Assembly: GCF_030463535.1 (NCBI RefSeq)
Contig: NC_132893.1
Coordinates: forward strand, 18,088,027-18,152,026
Direction of reading: 5' to 3'
DNA length: 64,000 nucleotides
DNA from: Salminus brasiliensis
Lineage: Eukaryota > Chordata > Actinopteri > Characiformes > Bryconidae
Below, in pieces: positions 24,346-41,362 of the stretch. The position numbers and the translations under genes are program-made. The notes below the pieces were generated by a model. The model had not been told where the DNA came from. It saw only the letters and a program-made list of their open reading frames with translations, and did no database searches. Positions within the stretch are counted from its first letter, which is position 1; each line of letters begins with the position of its first letter.

Positions 24346-27300
24346 CACACAGTCATGCCCGAAAGTATTCATACCCCTGGCAAAGTTTGACTTAAATTTA
24401 CTTTTATTTAACCAGAAGTTATATTTTTGCCTTGAAACGACACAGGCATCTCCCAGGAGATAACACGATGATGTACAAGAGGCATCATTGTGGGAAAAAG
24501 TATTTCTCAGCTTTTATACACATTTGAACAAAAAGTGGCATGTCCAAAATTATTCATACCCTTTGAAAACTGTCACAGTATATGGGAAAATCCAAAGTTC
24601 TATACCATTCCAAATAGTCCAAGCTGTTTTAAAGCATCCTAATTACCCTGATTCATTGGGAACAGCTGTTTTAATCAACTCAACAGGAGAAAAACAGCAG
24701 CTCTCTGCAGTTGGTTTGTGGACAGTCATGGCTAAGACAAAGGAGCTCACTAAGGACCTGCGGCTGTGCATTGTGGCCGCTCACAAGTCAGGAAAGGGCT
24801 ATAAAGCCATATCAAAATGTTTTCAAGTTCCAGTGGCTACAGTGCAAAGTATTATTAAAAAATACAAGAAGTTCCGCACTGTGGAAAATCTCAGAAGATG
24901 TGGTCGGAAGCCAAAAGTGACACCTGTGCTGGCCAGGAGAATAGTGAGAGAGGTGAAGAAAAATCCAAGGATCACCACCAAGGCCATCCTGGTGAATCTG
25001 GACTCTGCTGGTGGCGACATCTCAAGGCAGACAGTTCAACAGACACTGCACACTGCTGGGTTCCACGGACGCAGGCCAAGGAGGACACCACTTCTCCAGA
25101 AAAGGCACACAAAAGCCCGCTTGACCTTTGCAAATGCTCATCTGGACAAAGAAGAAGACTTCTGGTGTTCTGTTTTATGGTCAGATGAAACACAAATTGA
25201 ATTGTTTGGCCACAATGATGTGTGCACCATTTGGCGTGAAAAAGGAGAAGCCTTCAACCCTAAGAACACCATCCCCACTGTCAAACATGGTGGTGGGAAC
25301 CTAATGTTTTGGGGGTGTTTTTCAGCCAATGGACCAGGGAACTTGATCGCAGTAAATGGCACCATGAAAAAAGAGCAATACATCAAGATTCTCAACAACA
25401 TCAGGCAGTCTGCAGAGAAACTTGGCCTTGGGAACCAGTGGACATTTCAGCACGACAACGACCCAAAACACACAGCCAAAGTGGTGAAGAAATGGTTAGC
25501 AGACAAAAACATTAATGTTTTGCAGTGGCCCAGCCAGAGTCCTGACTTGAATCCAATTGAGAATCTGTGGAGGTAGCTAAAGATCAGGGTGATGGCAAGG
25601 AGACCCTCGAACCTCAAAGAGTTGGAGCTCATCACTAAAGATGAATGGGCAAAAATACCAGTGGAGACATGCAAAAAGCTGGTCAGCAATTACAGGAAGC
25701 GTTTGATTGCTGTAATAGCCAATAAAGGCTTTTCTATTAATTATTGAGAAGGGTATGAATAATTTTGGACATGCCACTTTTTGTTCAAATGTGTATAAAA
25801 GCTGAGAAATATTTTTTCCCACAATGATGCCTCTTGTACATCATCGTGTTATCTCCTGGGAGATGCCTGTGTCATTTCCAGGCAAAAATATAATTTCTGG
25901 TTAAATAAAAGTAAATTTAAGTCAAACTTTGACAGGGGTATGAATACTTTCGGGCATGACTGTATATATTTAATTTACAGCTTTGAAGTGTGTGGGGGGG
26001 AAATAAAAATGAATAAAAAGCAATGGTGATACCAGGTTTTTGCCTGACGGCATCCGTGTGTAGAACTGCTGTGATTAATGCTTTCTGTGAATGGATCGTT
26101 TACACTCAAAGTGGGGTATGATTACACAGGTTGCCTTAGGATACACAAGAAAGTACGGAGCAGACAAAGTGAGAGTACTCACACTACAGAAGAACCGTGG
26201 CAAAGGGGGCGCTGTGCGGATGGTGAGTCATAACCCCATACATTGCATTGTTGTTATAAAGGACTTGGAATCACAAAGTTCTCCAGTGTGTTTTAGCCTA
26301 GCAAGATCTGTAACAGCTGGTGGCTGCCCTCTCTTGTGTTCCTCTTCTCAGGGCACTCTAAGCTCTCGCGGCCGTCTCATTCTGATGGCAGATGCAGACG
26401 GAGCCACAAAGTTCGCAGATATTGAGAAGGTGGAGGCTGGCTTGCAGAATGTCAACCCTAAGCCGGTGGGACATAGTTTCTTCTACTCTTAAATAGACAG
26501 TAGCGTGTTGAGTTTCTCAGAAGCGTGAAGTGGCTGTGTTGAGGACATGTGGCAGTAAATTCCTCGTTGCTGTTTTGATGTTCTGCCACCCGGAGGTGTA
26601 AACAAGGGTCAGTCTATCAAAGCCAAGTATGCCTAATCAACTGTGAACGCCTTCTCATGTGTCTGTACAGGAGAACATGGCTATCTCCTGCGGCTCCAGG
26701 GCTCATCTGGAAAAAGAATCTGTGGCTCAGGTATGGACAGTTAGTCCTTATGGCTAGGATGCATCAAAATCTTCTTGTTTAAGGCCATCATCTAAGATGA
26801 GACAGAGTTTTGCTCAGTGTGGTTCATAACGCTGCTGTCTGTTGCCATTGACAGCGGTCCATGTTCCGAACCTTTCTGATGTACGGGTTCCACTTCCTGG
26901 TTTGGTTCTTCTGTGTGAAGGGTATCAAGGATACGCAGTGTGGGTTCAAGCTCTTCACTCGTGAGGCAGCATTAAGGACCTTCAGCAGTCTGCATGTGGA
27001 GCGCTGGTAAGCAGCCCTCTCTGATCAGAGCACTCCATCACATTACAGCATAGTGATGACACGTACCATGATCCGTGCCTGGACTAGGGTCAATTTTCAT
27101 ACACTTAAAATAACCATTTAAAAGGTCTGAAACCGTGTGTTTTTAATACATACATGGCAGTACAGAAGTCATTTCAGACTACATTTTGTATCTGATGAGG
27201 GTAAACATGCAGATCTGGTTTCCTCAAATTTGGTCAAGGGGTGGAATGTGCTTTTGGAGATTTAGGGGCTTGTTTGGAATGTGTTTTTCGTTGCTTTTTT

Positions 27301-29297
27301 GTTAGTTTTTTTTAAGGCCTTTGTCTTAAGTGTTTGAAGCCACAGTGAGGAATTCAGACCATCACAGTGATAGCTCCAACACTGGAGTTTGTAAAAAACT
27401 GAAAGAAGCGGCTGCAGGGCTGTTGATTTGCCATTCTTGACAAGCCAACAACGATGGAGCCAATATGTTTTAAAGGAATACAATCTGGCTTATCAATTTG
27501 CCTCGTCAATCAGCCAAGACATGTCTATTATCTAAAGCTTATTTCTTTAGTTTAGGAGACTAAGAGCCTGTGTCTGACCACCCTCCCTATCCCCATCAAC
27601 AGTATTCAATGAAACCACTAGGCTAATGCTGCTAACAGACACTGGACTTCGTGTCACCAATCTCAGAATCTTCATTTGTTTGCACTGACAAATCGGTGTG
27701 GTTTAGAATGTGCAATGCCTGAGTTTAGTCCGTAAAAACCAAAGTCATCGTCTCCACATAGCTTAATAGTGGGGCCAATTTGAGGAACCGCCCCAGTTTC
27801 AGCCTAAATCTTTAAATACAATCCATCTATTTCATTTTTACTGATTGGCTGCAGCTGTGATTCAAGACAAGACAACCATATTCACCGTTAATTTTGGACA
27901 CAGATGGAATTTGGCCTCTGCCTTTAACTTATCCTCGCAGTGAACACATGCACATTAGTGAGCAAACACACACAGTGACAGTGAGCACACATGTCCAGGG
28001 TGGTGGGCAGCCATTGCTGAAGCGCCCGGGAGGCAGGGAAGATGAGCAAGGGCCCAAGGGCCCAACAGTACACTATATAGACACAAGTATTGGGACACCT
28101 GCTCATTCATTGTTTTTATGAAAAAAAAGTTTATCCTGCTTTTGTTGGAGCAACTGTCTTTACTGCTGTGGATTTAATTACATTCAGAGACAAGAGCATA
28201 CATGTTGGATGACACATGGATGATCACTACCCTACTTCGCCCTCCAACTCATCCTAAAAGTATTGGATGCAGCACCACCATCATTCCAGAGAACACAGTT
28301 CCACTGCTCCACAGCTCAATGATGGAGGGGGGCTTTATACCTTTCTAGCCCATGTGTGGCAATAGGCATAGTGCCAATAGGTTCATGTTTATCTGCTTCA
28401 GAAAATCCTGTTCTATTGGCAGTACCTCTCTACAGGGACTAGACAAGCTGTGTGTGTGCGCGCATTTGTACATGGGTGCAGCTTAAAGTAGCTGAATGCA
28501 TTCGTTGAAATTGGTGTCCACAAACATTTGGACATAGGTCTAGTGTAAGGGATGAAATCGAATCTAATTAACAGGATTTAGTTTGTGTACTGTGTTGTTT
28601 CTGAGCTTCTTAGTTAGTGTAGCTTCCATTTTCGGCTATCTAGCAGATACAGCACCTAATTGGTGTTATTGACAAAAATAGTTAATAATTTCTTTATGAT
28701 TATTATTATTATTATTAGTATTATTATGTTGATAATGACTGAAAGGAACAGTCAAGATTTGTAGCCTTCTACTTTTCAAATCCTCTTTCGGACATTAAAA
28801 ATCGAATTCAATTGTTGTACTCACTTTTTCTTCTCTTTCACTTGTTTAGGGCGTTTGATGTGGAGCTCCTGTACATAGCGCAGTGCTTTAAAATACCTAT
28901 AGCTGAGGTTGCAGTCAACTGGACCGAGATTGAAGGTTAGAGGTGGAACAGTCCCTTCCACTTTAAAACAATTTCATCAATAATTTAATCAGTTATTACC
29001 AAACCAGATGATTTATTTGATATATTTATATTCTATATTTGTATCAGTGTAACATGGGCATAGTTTAAGCTGTTAACATGTGTATTTAATAAAGAAAAAA
29101 TATATAATCATAAAGGTGTTTAGCTATGAAAAGTCCCGTGATCCCTGTCTGAGTGCTTTCTGCCTACTTCGACTTTTCTAGGGTCAAAGCTGGTGCCGTT
29201 CTGGAGCTGGCTACAGATGGGCAGAGATCTAGTCTTCATCAGACTACGTTACATCACTGGTGCCTGGAGACTGGAGTCCCCAAGAAAAACCCAGTAG
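21587..29297 (+). CDS. alg5: Dolichyl-phosphate beta-glucosyltransferase (10 exons)
   Basis: ALG5 transfers glucose from UDP-glucose to dolichyl phosphate on the cytosolic ER face, making Dol-P-Glc for N-glycan assembly. Exons: 21587-21652, 22878-23046, 23319-23365, 23812-23880, 26130-26222, 26352-26465, 26671-26730, 26855-27006, 28850-28935, 29182-29297; 972 nt, 323 aa (human 324). A hydrophobic N-terminal anchor (CAAALLLLLLVLVIVIAHV) is followed by a GT2-family domain: VVVPSYNEE, VVIVDDGSKDKTTE (nucleotide binding), KNRGKGGAVRM, LMADADGATKF (metal-binding DAD), CGSRAHLEKESVAQR, KDTQCGFKLFTREAA and VNWTEIEGSK. All are intact. The start is the first ATG after the shared promoter and gives a human-like N-terminal anchor. 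Intron 4 holds a full Tc1 element. Confidence 0.96.
21688..21764. repeat. (GT)n plus (CAGT)n compound microsatellite
   Basis: About 28 GT units run straight into several CAGT units, starting only about 35 bp after the donor of alg5 exon 1. Long GT runs near a 5' splice site can bind CELF/TDP-43-type proteins; any effect here is inference. Confidence 0.9.
22097..22131. repeat. (ATT)n microsatellite
   Basis: A run of about eleven ATT units lies in alg5 intron 1. It is followed at about 22157-22169 by a C-run. Confidence 0.85.
22271..22535. mobile_element. Tc1-type miniature element with an L2-like insert
   Basis: The left end CTTGTGCAAAAGTTTGGGCA and the right end GGCCAAACATTTGCACAAG are inverted repeats of a widespread fish Tc1-derived miniature element. 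Between them, about 22331-22393 has the GGTCAGGGTCGCAGTGGGTC phrase typical of L2-like retroposon ends, suggesting one element nested in the other. It is in alg5 intron 1. Confidence 0.55.
24350..25962 (+). mobile_element. Tc1-like DNA transposon, full length, IR/DR type
   Basis: This 1613-bp element lies in alg5 intron 4. Both ends carry inverted repeats of about 212 bp (24350-24561 and 25751-25962). By eye they differ at about five positions, so roughly 98% identical, which implies a recent insertion. Each repeat has an outer and an inner copy of a TATTCATACCC motif, the IR/DR arrangement of Tc1 relatives that bind transposase twice per end. A TA follows the right end, as expected of a Tc1 target site. 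The left flank is a CA/TA microsatellite, so its TA is not exact. It carries one transposase gene. Confidence 0.93.
24728..25747 (+). pseudogene. Tc1 transposase with a single internal stop
   Basis: The 340-codon frame opens at the ATG at 24728. Residues 1-60 form the helix-turn-helix DNA-binding region, with a GRKPKV hook at 59-64. The DD34E catalytic triad is intact: D153 (WSDET), D243 (HDNDPKH) and E278 (NPIENLW). A TAG at 25574-25576 follows NLWR at codon 283. The frame then stays open for 56 more codons to the natural TGA at 25745-25747, with normal Tc1 C-terminal content. So one substitution truncates an otherwise complete enzyme. No frameshift was seen. An upstream in-frame ATG at 24488 lies within the left repeat and is not the likely start. 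Confidence 0.9.
27935..28072 (-). mobile_element. Partial SINE, family A
   Basis: The blocks GTGAACACATGCAC, GGTGGTGGGCAGCCA, CGCCCGGGAGGCAGGG and AAGGGCCCAA follow the order of the 46131-46419 SINE, but the tRNA-like head is absent. It directly abuts the miniature element at 28081, which may have landed in it. It is in alg5 intron 8. Confidence 0.6.
28081..28545. mobile_element. Tc1-derived miniature element (MITE), TA target sites
   Basis: The left end CACTATATAGACACAAGTAT and the right end, whose reverse complement is CACTAGACCTATGTCCAAAT, are imperfect inverted repeats that include a shared GGACACC block. Both ends are flanked by TA (28079-28080 and 28546-28547), the Tc1 target duplication. 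It is 465 bp with no transposase, so it must be moved in trans. It lies in alg5 intron 8. Confidence 0.8.
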
Positions 29298-29595
29298 CCT
29301 TTGCTGCTGTTGGCCTATGCATGCACATGCAGTGGTTAATGTATAGAACACCACATGCCATCAGCAGAGCTGGCAGACAGCCGCACAGTTTGCTATCAGG
29401 GTGGCCACGGTTACCACGCCTTGTGTCAAACTGTTCAGTAACTATAATCTCTTTTTTTTATTATTATTACGTCCTGATTTTGTCCAGGTGTACTGTAAAA
29501 AAAAATCCCTACAGTTTTATTTTTGTTCATTTGGGAAGGTTTTGACTGATGCGTAGAGATTTCCATTTAAAGAGCACTCAAAAGTGTTCGGCCAA

Positions 29596-29601
29596 ATAAA
29601 T
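29596..29601 (+). terminator. alg5 poly(A) signal
   Basis: A canonical AATAAA lies about 300 nt after the alg5 stop. It is the first one downstream and gives a 3' UTR of ordinary length. Confidence 0.55.
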
Positions 29602-31581
29602 AAACATTTAATATAATTTATGGTGTTTTAGTTTTTTTTATATGCATTTAAATAGTTATTCATGAGCTAGGTCAGATGGATTATATAAGTAGTTATTCAG
29701 TCCTGTGGACCCACTGCCCAGCCATACACAAATGCTAAATAATGTCCTGTTAATATTAGTGCGATCTATAAAAAGTTGAGCCACTGAGCAAGCATATTTT
29801 AAAGCTACTAATACTAACTACTTACTAATACTTTATTGATATTTTTTTAAATTATTATTATTATTATTTTTTTATTTGTATTTTTTTTTTTGTAATGCTG
29901 TAATGTCACATGGACAGCTATATTACACTGGTATCATGATCCCAGTATTTAATGTTAAACATGGATACATAATTATCTACTCATACAAATATTTGTGATG
30001 AAGAAGACATTGACAGACGTGTCAGTTCGCTAGCAAAATAACAGCAGACCGTCTCATCTCACCAGTAACCACTGTGTGTAAAACCAATCTATTCAGATCC
30101 AGGCTTTTAAGACCCTCGCTGTAGGCATGTTGACATGTATGAAAGTTATGGAACCTCCTACAGTGAGGGAGGATTTCTTAGTAAAACTGGATTATGGGCT
30201 CCCGAGTGGCACAGCCATCTAAGCTCTGATCACCAAAAAGCCACAAACCACAAGTCACAGACAGGACAATTTTGCTCTCTGTGACAGAACTGGCAGTTGG
30301 CACTCTCCTCTCCTCATGTCCGGTGATGCTGTGTTAGTGGCAGACCGAAAAGATGCAGAGGAAGCACATGCTACCCCTCAGCATGTGATAGACGATAGAG
30401 TTCTGTCTATTCACATCCCATGTCTACACTGAGGGGAAATACAAAAAAAAAAAGTTAGCACAGGTAAATCTAGATTGTCCATTACGTACCTGTTCTATCA
30501 GACAGATTGGACATTGTAAAGTGTTTAGTTCCTGACAGTTTACATCCTTAAAGTGGAGAGCAAGCATTGCACTGAACACTCCTGTGTGTAAGAATGGGCC
30601 TGGTCATGCAGGGCAGGGGGTCTCCAGGACCAGACATATTTAAATGACTACAGTGTGAAAACATTCATGGGGCTCCTAATGGCTCGAGTAGCCAAAAAGG
30701 AAAAGGACCCTGGGAACCACTGGCCCTTTAGACCATGCTAAAGTGCTCAATGGCTGGGTGCAAGTTCACAGTGAGGAATGCAGTCCACTCAGCACCAGCC
30801 TGCTCTGCACCCTGGGGAGCAGCATCCTGCTTGGCCTCATTTTTACCATTTATCATTCACTCTCATCCAACCCATCTCACCCTGAAATCTAGCACCATTA
30901 TTATATTACCCTGTAAATGCATCACTGACCAAAGCAAAGGCCTAAACGCACCTAAATGTCAACTGTCAGCTTTACTGTGACCTCCTCCCCCTCCTCCTCC
31001 TCCTCCTCCTGAGTAATGAGGCCGGTGCACCTTGACGGACGGCCGTTACTGTTGACCGTCCCTGTATCGTTTTTCCACCTCCTCTGTGTTGGAAACGGCT
31101 GAGCAGCATGTCATGCCCGCTCTCATTATTGGGAGCTCTGCTTGGTTCCCCTGCAGTTGCTGTAAACTGTGAAAATGTCAAACTTCTAGACTCTCTGTCG
31201 CCATCCAGGCTTGCGTCATTAACTAGACTGGTCACCGCGCGCACGCAAAATCGAAACGTATCCATCCGCAATGACGAGCGCTCCGGAAATAGATCCATCG
31301 ATTAAAAAACTTTTGGCATGCCGCCAAGTTGTGTTTTTTTTATTATTATTATTACATTATTACTATTAATATTATTACTATTCCCTACTGTAAACGACTG
31401 AGATGCGGTGGCTGTGTAGGAAGGGGAATGTGAAACAACACAACCGCTGCATGCGATAAGAGTCGGGATATGATAGCTAGTCCCGTTATATTCGATTACC
31501 TGAACGGGGTCTCAGTGTGTGAGGACACAAAGCGGTCCCGTAACAGAGGGTCGCATAGAAACGGGCTGGTAGGCGAGACTT
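29602..31581. other. Intergenic DNA between alg5 and smad9
   Basis: No gene is seen. The first kilobase is AT-rich. A SINE-like copy occupies about 30196-30451. From about 31000 the sequence turns CpG-rich, with a (CTC)n run at 30984-31010, which may mark distal smad9 promoter DNA. Confidence 0.5.
30196..30451 (+). mobile_element. SINE, family B, with A-rich tail
   Basis: It begins GGGCTCCCGAGTGGCACAGC, a tRNA-derived SINE head common in fish, and continues through a GCAGACCGAAAAGATGCAG-like body. It ends in a poly(A) tract at about 30441-30452. Related copies are at 18690 (reverse) and 36657. Confidence 0.55.
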
Positions 31582-31721
31582 GCAAATCCAGGTCCATAGA
31601 GTAAAGATCCACCTCCGGGGTTTTGTTCCAACTGCCTGGGCGGCTCTGCTGCAGCAGAGCCGCCCAGGCAGTTGGAACAAAACCCCGGAGGTGGATCTTT
31701 ACTCTATGGACCTGGATTTGC
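31582..31721. repeat. Perfect 140-bp palindrome, 70-bp arms, no spacer
   Basis: Every base from 31582 to 31651 pairs with its mirror position from 31652 to 31721, with the centre inside CTGCTG|CAGCAG-type sequence at 31651/31652. Pairing fails immediately outside (31581/31722). The arms are GC-rich and unique in the window, and no target-site duplication flanks the palindrome. It may be a true hairpin locus or a fold-back assembly error. Confidence 0.97.
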
Positions 31722-32085
31722 CACGTTTGGCAGGTGTAGGTTAGCCGAGCCCTGTTGTTTCTTAACTTTTACATATTTTCATACACTTAAAAAAAAAAAG
31801 TAGTAAGATATAATATGATAATATTATTATTAAACATCCTATATACACACACACACGCGCGCGCACGGGGATGAGTCCAGCGTGTGTCAGGCGCGCTGGG
31901 AGAGTTCCAGCGCTGCGGATGAATCGTGCACGAAGGCACTGAGGCTCCAGTCAGGCTGACGCCGGGCGCTGCTGCTGCCGTGGAGTCCAAACACGCGCTA
32001 CACCTCCAATCAGAGCGAGGCTGGGGAGGCCAGACCGAAAACACACAGCGCGGAGAAGTTCCTCAAAACAGCAAGGTGAAGGAAG
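31722..32085 (+). promoter_or_regulatory. smad9: Likely smad9 promoter and non-coding first exon
   Basis: The interval is CpG-rich with GCGC runs (about 31857-31864, 31890-31895). A GGAAG|GTAAG splice donor at 32085/32086 ends a plausible untranslated exon. The matching acceptor (long T-run, then CAG) is at 34311-34312, opening the exon with the smad9 ATG. The exon start is unknown. Just downstream are (AC)n at 32107-32130 and (GT)n at 32531-32558. Confidence 0.45.
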
Positions 32086-32527
32086 GTAAGAAACACTGCG
32101 CGCGCATACACACACACACACACACACACACCTCTCAACTAAGGTACTGCGAGTTATTTTAATAGCACACCCTGAAGAAGTCAGTTTGAGCCGAATATGT
32201 GTCTGTATAACCGTGTGGGACGACAAGTGCGCTCGTATAAGTGACATAGAAGTAGATAGCTTGTTTTTCCGCCTTTTCCGTCCTTTCTCATGCCTGCTGA
32301 ACTTGTTGCTTCGTGCATCCACTCTCCAGAGGAGGCGTGGTGGGCACTGACATTGTTTTCCCAGCCCCTGAGCGGAGACGATGCTGCAGTCCGAGCTAAC
32401 TACACCTACTCTGGAGAGTTTAGCTAGCTACCTACTATAGTGTACCTATTTAACCTCACCTCCAACGTTTCCCCTCTTTTTTTAGGGATTAACAGCAAAG
32501 CTGAAGCCAGCTGTGTCAGTTCAGCTG

Positions 32528-32561
<34 letters not shown>

Positions 32562-33001
32562 TGAGGGGGAGCTGTGATGTGAGTGTGCATGAGGTGATTA
32601 AGCCTATCTGCGCTCTCAGACTGTGAGACGCCAGTTTCATAAGGAGCCACTGCCGGGGAGAATGGAGCTGCCTGTGTTAACCCCCTTTATTGTTTTTCTT
32701 TTCTTTCCTTTACTAACTCTATTCTTAGATTTGTATTTACGGCTAAATACCGAACAGTCGCTTATTTATCAGTTCTGGTACTGGATTTCAAACTGCACTG
32801 CACTGTTTTTCATGCTCATGCTCATTTTAAAGGAGCAGTCCCTAATATTTTGCTCATTTCAGTTGAAAGCAGTCCGAGAAACGTCTGTCCGAGTGGGACG
32901 GGGCAGCCTGTCCAAGCGGGATGGGGCAGAAACAGTGTGCTGGCGTGAACATCTCTGCAAAAGCCTAATATGTTCATCCTAAAAACATATGAGAGTGGTC
33001 T

Positions 33002-33207
33002 GGTAGGTGGTGGTGTGGTGCAATAGATAACACCACTACCTGCCAGTGAGCTACCACACCATGTGGGTGACTGGGGTTCGATTCCCGGTCTGGGTGACTG
33101 TGCTGCGCTACACCATTAAGAGTCCTTGGGCAAGACTACCTACATTGGCCCACCTCTGTAATACAAGTACCCTTGTATGTCGCTCTGGATAAAATGTAAA
33201 TGTAAAT
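33002..33207 (+). mobile_element. tRNA-derived SINE (family C)
   Basis: A tRNA-like head has an A-box-like TGGTGCAATAGATAACACC and a near-perfect B box, GGGTTCGATTCCC, at 33075-33087. The body has CCTTGGGCAAGACTACC, then the TCGCTCTGGATAA tail and a short (GTAAAT)n end typical of fish SINEs. It sits in the 5' intron of smad9. Confidence 0.8.
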
Positions 33208-34470
33208 GTTTTCGTGGCCATGTCACATCTTTACGTACTTGGGTCACATGCACAGCCTCTAAAGAAGGATCCAGCAGCGCCTTCTGGTTATCTGACCAAC
33301 CATAGTGCGGATAGTCTTCTAATAGTGCTTCTTAAAGACAAACAGGACGGCAAACTCAGTCTTCATCTGCTCATTCGCTCACTGTCAAACCAGGGTCATC
33401 CGCTCTAAAAGGAGACGCCAATGCACATTTTAAAAGTACTCTTCTGCTTACTTAATGCAATGCACGTTTTCACCAGAGAGGTCTCTAAATCCCCAAAACT
33501 TACAGACTGTGGCTTTAAAGGAATGCTTCACCAAGTAGACGTCTGACTAATACACTTTGGTGTCTGGAGTTTGCTTTTTTCGATTTACCCTGGAGCTTCT
33601 AGCATAAAAAATCTTTTGGGTGATATTGACTTCCATTACTTGTTAGCTTAATTACCTTCGTAGTTTCTTTACCAAACTAAAGAAGCAAACTTTAAACACT
33701 GAATGTCTAAAGTTTATTAATACTTATTTAGTAATAAGGAAAAACGTGTAGGTTAGAATTTTTATTTAAACTATTCCTTTAAACTTTAAATATTTAAGTG
33801 GTTCACTGACTGAGGAGCTGAGTCAGGTGTGTGAGTAGAGAAAGCCCAGAAATATGATTCTTTTCAAATCATGCAGAATTTACAAAAAGCTTTTAATAGC
33901 TCGGCACAGTTGATGAACTCTGACTCAACTCTGATGTTCGCTCCAGCAATCTGGAGGTGTCAAGTTCAGTAAAACAAGCAGATCATCTGGATTTCTGTAG
34001 ACCAGGTCTGTTTTGATTAATGGTAGAGGTGTACGGCAGTGAGGAACTTTAGAACCTGCTGAGAGCAGAAGTCACTCAGTGATGCTGCTGAAGTCTCAGC
34101 AGTGCTCTAATGAGTGTAATGGCAGTGTAATAAAGAGTAGGGTATTGGATTCCAGCACAAAGAGATTTTCAGAAATGCTTAGGCCAGTAACCTATTGTTC
34201 CTGGAGACTGCAGTTAATATTTGAAGGGCAAACAGTGCCCGCCCTCTTTTAGTGCATTCAGTTTTGGCTTCTCCTAAGTGTCATGCTGTGTGTGTGGTTT
34301 TTTTTTTTTCAGCAAATAAAAAGAGCAACATCCAGACGGTGGGCTTTCCAAAGACAATATCCCCATCCAGGGGTTCACCGTCAAGTTCAGTTGGATCTTG
34401 GCTAAGAGGAAAGAAACTGAGTCTTTTTTTTCCTCCTCAGTAGCAGCCACTGCAGCCCAGCTTGCTCTAA

Positions 34471-40244
<5,774 letters not shown>

Positions 40245-40950
40245 CAGTGTATATACACTCGGTATTCCAGAGCTTGTCAGATAATCAGCACAGAAGGAGG
40301 CATTGTCAAAACCACCATCTCATTTCCAGTACAGCTGTATGGTACAGGGAGACTGTCAGAGGCTAAACATACCTTTTGTGTAAAAAACAAAACATGGTAG
40401 AATAAGTGTTGAGACTGTTTTCTTTTCCTTATCTTTTTTCAATCCAGATCACTACTTTACACTCCTTCCACCTCTGTACAATTCAGACACACAAATAGAA
40501 AATGAAGGAAAGATAATAGACAGGCAGAGCATCAGTAGTAGCAATGTTAGCTTGGTGTTTGTTTTTTGTTGGTTGTGTCCTTTTTTCAAATACAGAATTT
40601 TCCTGTCAATCATGTGCTTACTGTCTTGGAAAATGAAGCAAGAATGGAAAGGAAAACACAAAACAGTATAGAAAAAAAATCTAAATTATTTCTAATTAAA
40701 ACTTCCTTCATGCATAAGATTTTATACAATATTTCACACAATATATGGACACAATATATCCATATAGGATACCCAAAACTTGAATGTACACAAAATGAGG
40801 TTCAGCAGAAAAATAAATAAATAAAATTAAAAATCATAACAGAGATTCAATTTGTTTGTACAAAGAAATGAGATTCAGCAACTCTCATTTGCAACAAAGA
40901 TGAATCCATACGTACAACCATTATGCTGCTGACATTATGTGGCAAACAAA

Positions 40951-41176
40951 GGGGGGCAGTTGTGGCTCAGCAGTTAGAGCTCTGGGTTATTGATGACAGG
41001 GTTGTGGAATCGATACCCGGGCTCAGCAAGCTGCCACTGTTGGGCCCTTGAGCAAGATCCTTTCCCCGGGCGCTGGAGTTCACTGGTGTGTGTTCACCAC
41101 CACGAATGGGTCAAATGTGGAGGACACATTTCGCTGTACATAGTACAGTGACAAATACTTGCACCTTTACCTTTAA
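40951..41176 (+). mobile_element. tRNA-derived SINE, family A
   Basis: The A-box-like GTGGCTCAGCAGTTAGAGC and the B-box-like GTGGAATCGATACCC form a tRNA head. The body has CTGCCACTGTTGGGCCCTTG and ACACATTTCGCTGTACA, and it ends CACCTTTACCTTTAAAG. The longer reverse copy at 46131 has the same order. Confidence 0.8.
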
Positions 41177-41300
41177 AGCAGTAAGTAAATAAAAAATAAA
41201 ACCCACTCAATCCATTATTAACCCTCATTATTAACAATACATTAATAATGGGAGTATCAAAAAGAAATGAAATCAAGATATGTTTTAATAGCACACACTA

Positions 41301-41362
41301 GAGATGGAAAATTCAGGTCCAGAAACTCCAGCAGTTGGACCAAATCCTGAATTTTCCATCTC
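41301..41362. repeat. 17-bp perfect inverted repeat (hairpin)
   Basis: GAGATGGAAAATTCAGG (41301-41317) is the exact reverse complement of 41346-41362. GGTCC/GGACC pairing continues partly inside. It may be a tiny palindromic element or a structured 3' UTR segment. Confidence 0.85.

Noticed and set aside
24488-24727. In-frame N-terminal extension of the Tc1 transposase
   Set aside because: The extra 80 codons lie in the left inverted repeat and spacer; the known family start (MAKTKELTKD) is at 24728.
31486-31680. Minus-strand frame across the palindrome
   Set aside because: Half of it is a mirror of the palindrome arm; there is no recognisable domain and no splice support.
33002-33207. Possible genuine tRNA gene
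   Set aside because: The B box is good, but the sequence cannot fold into a full cloverleaf and continues into a SINE body and tail.
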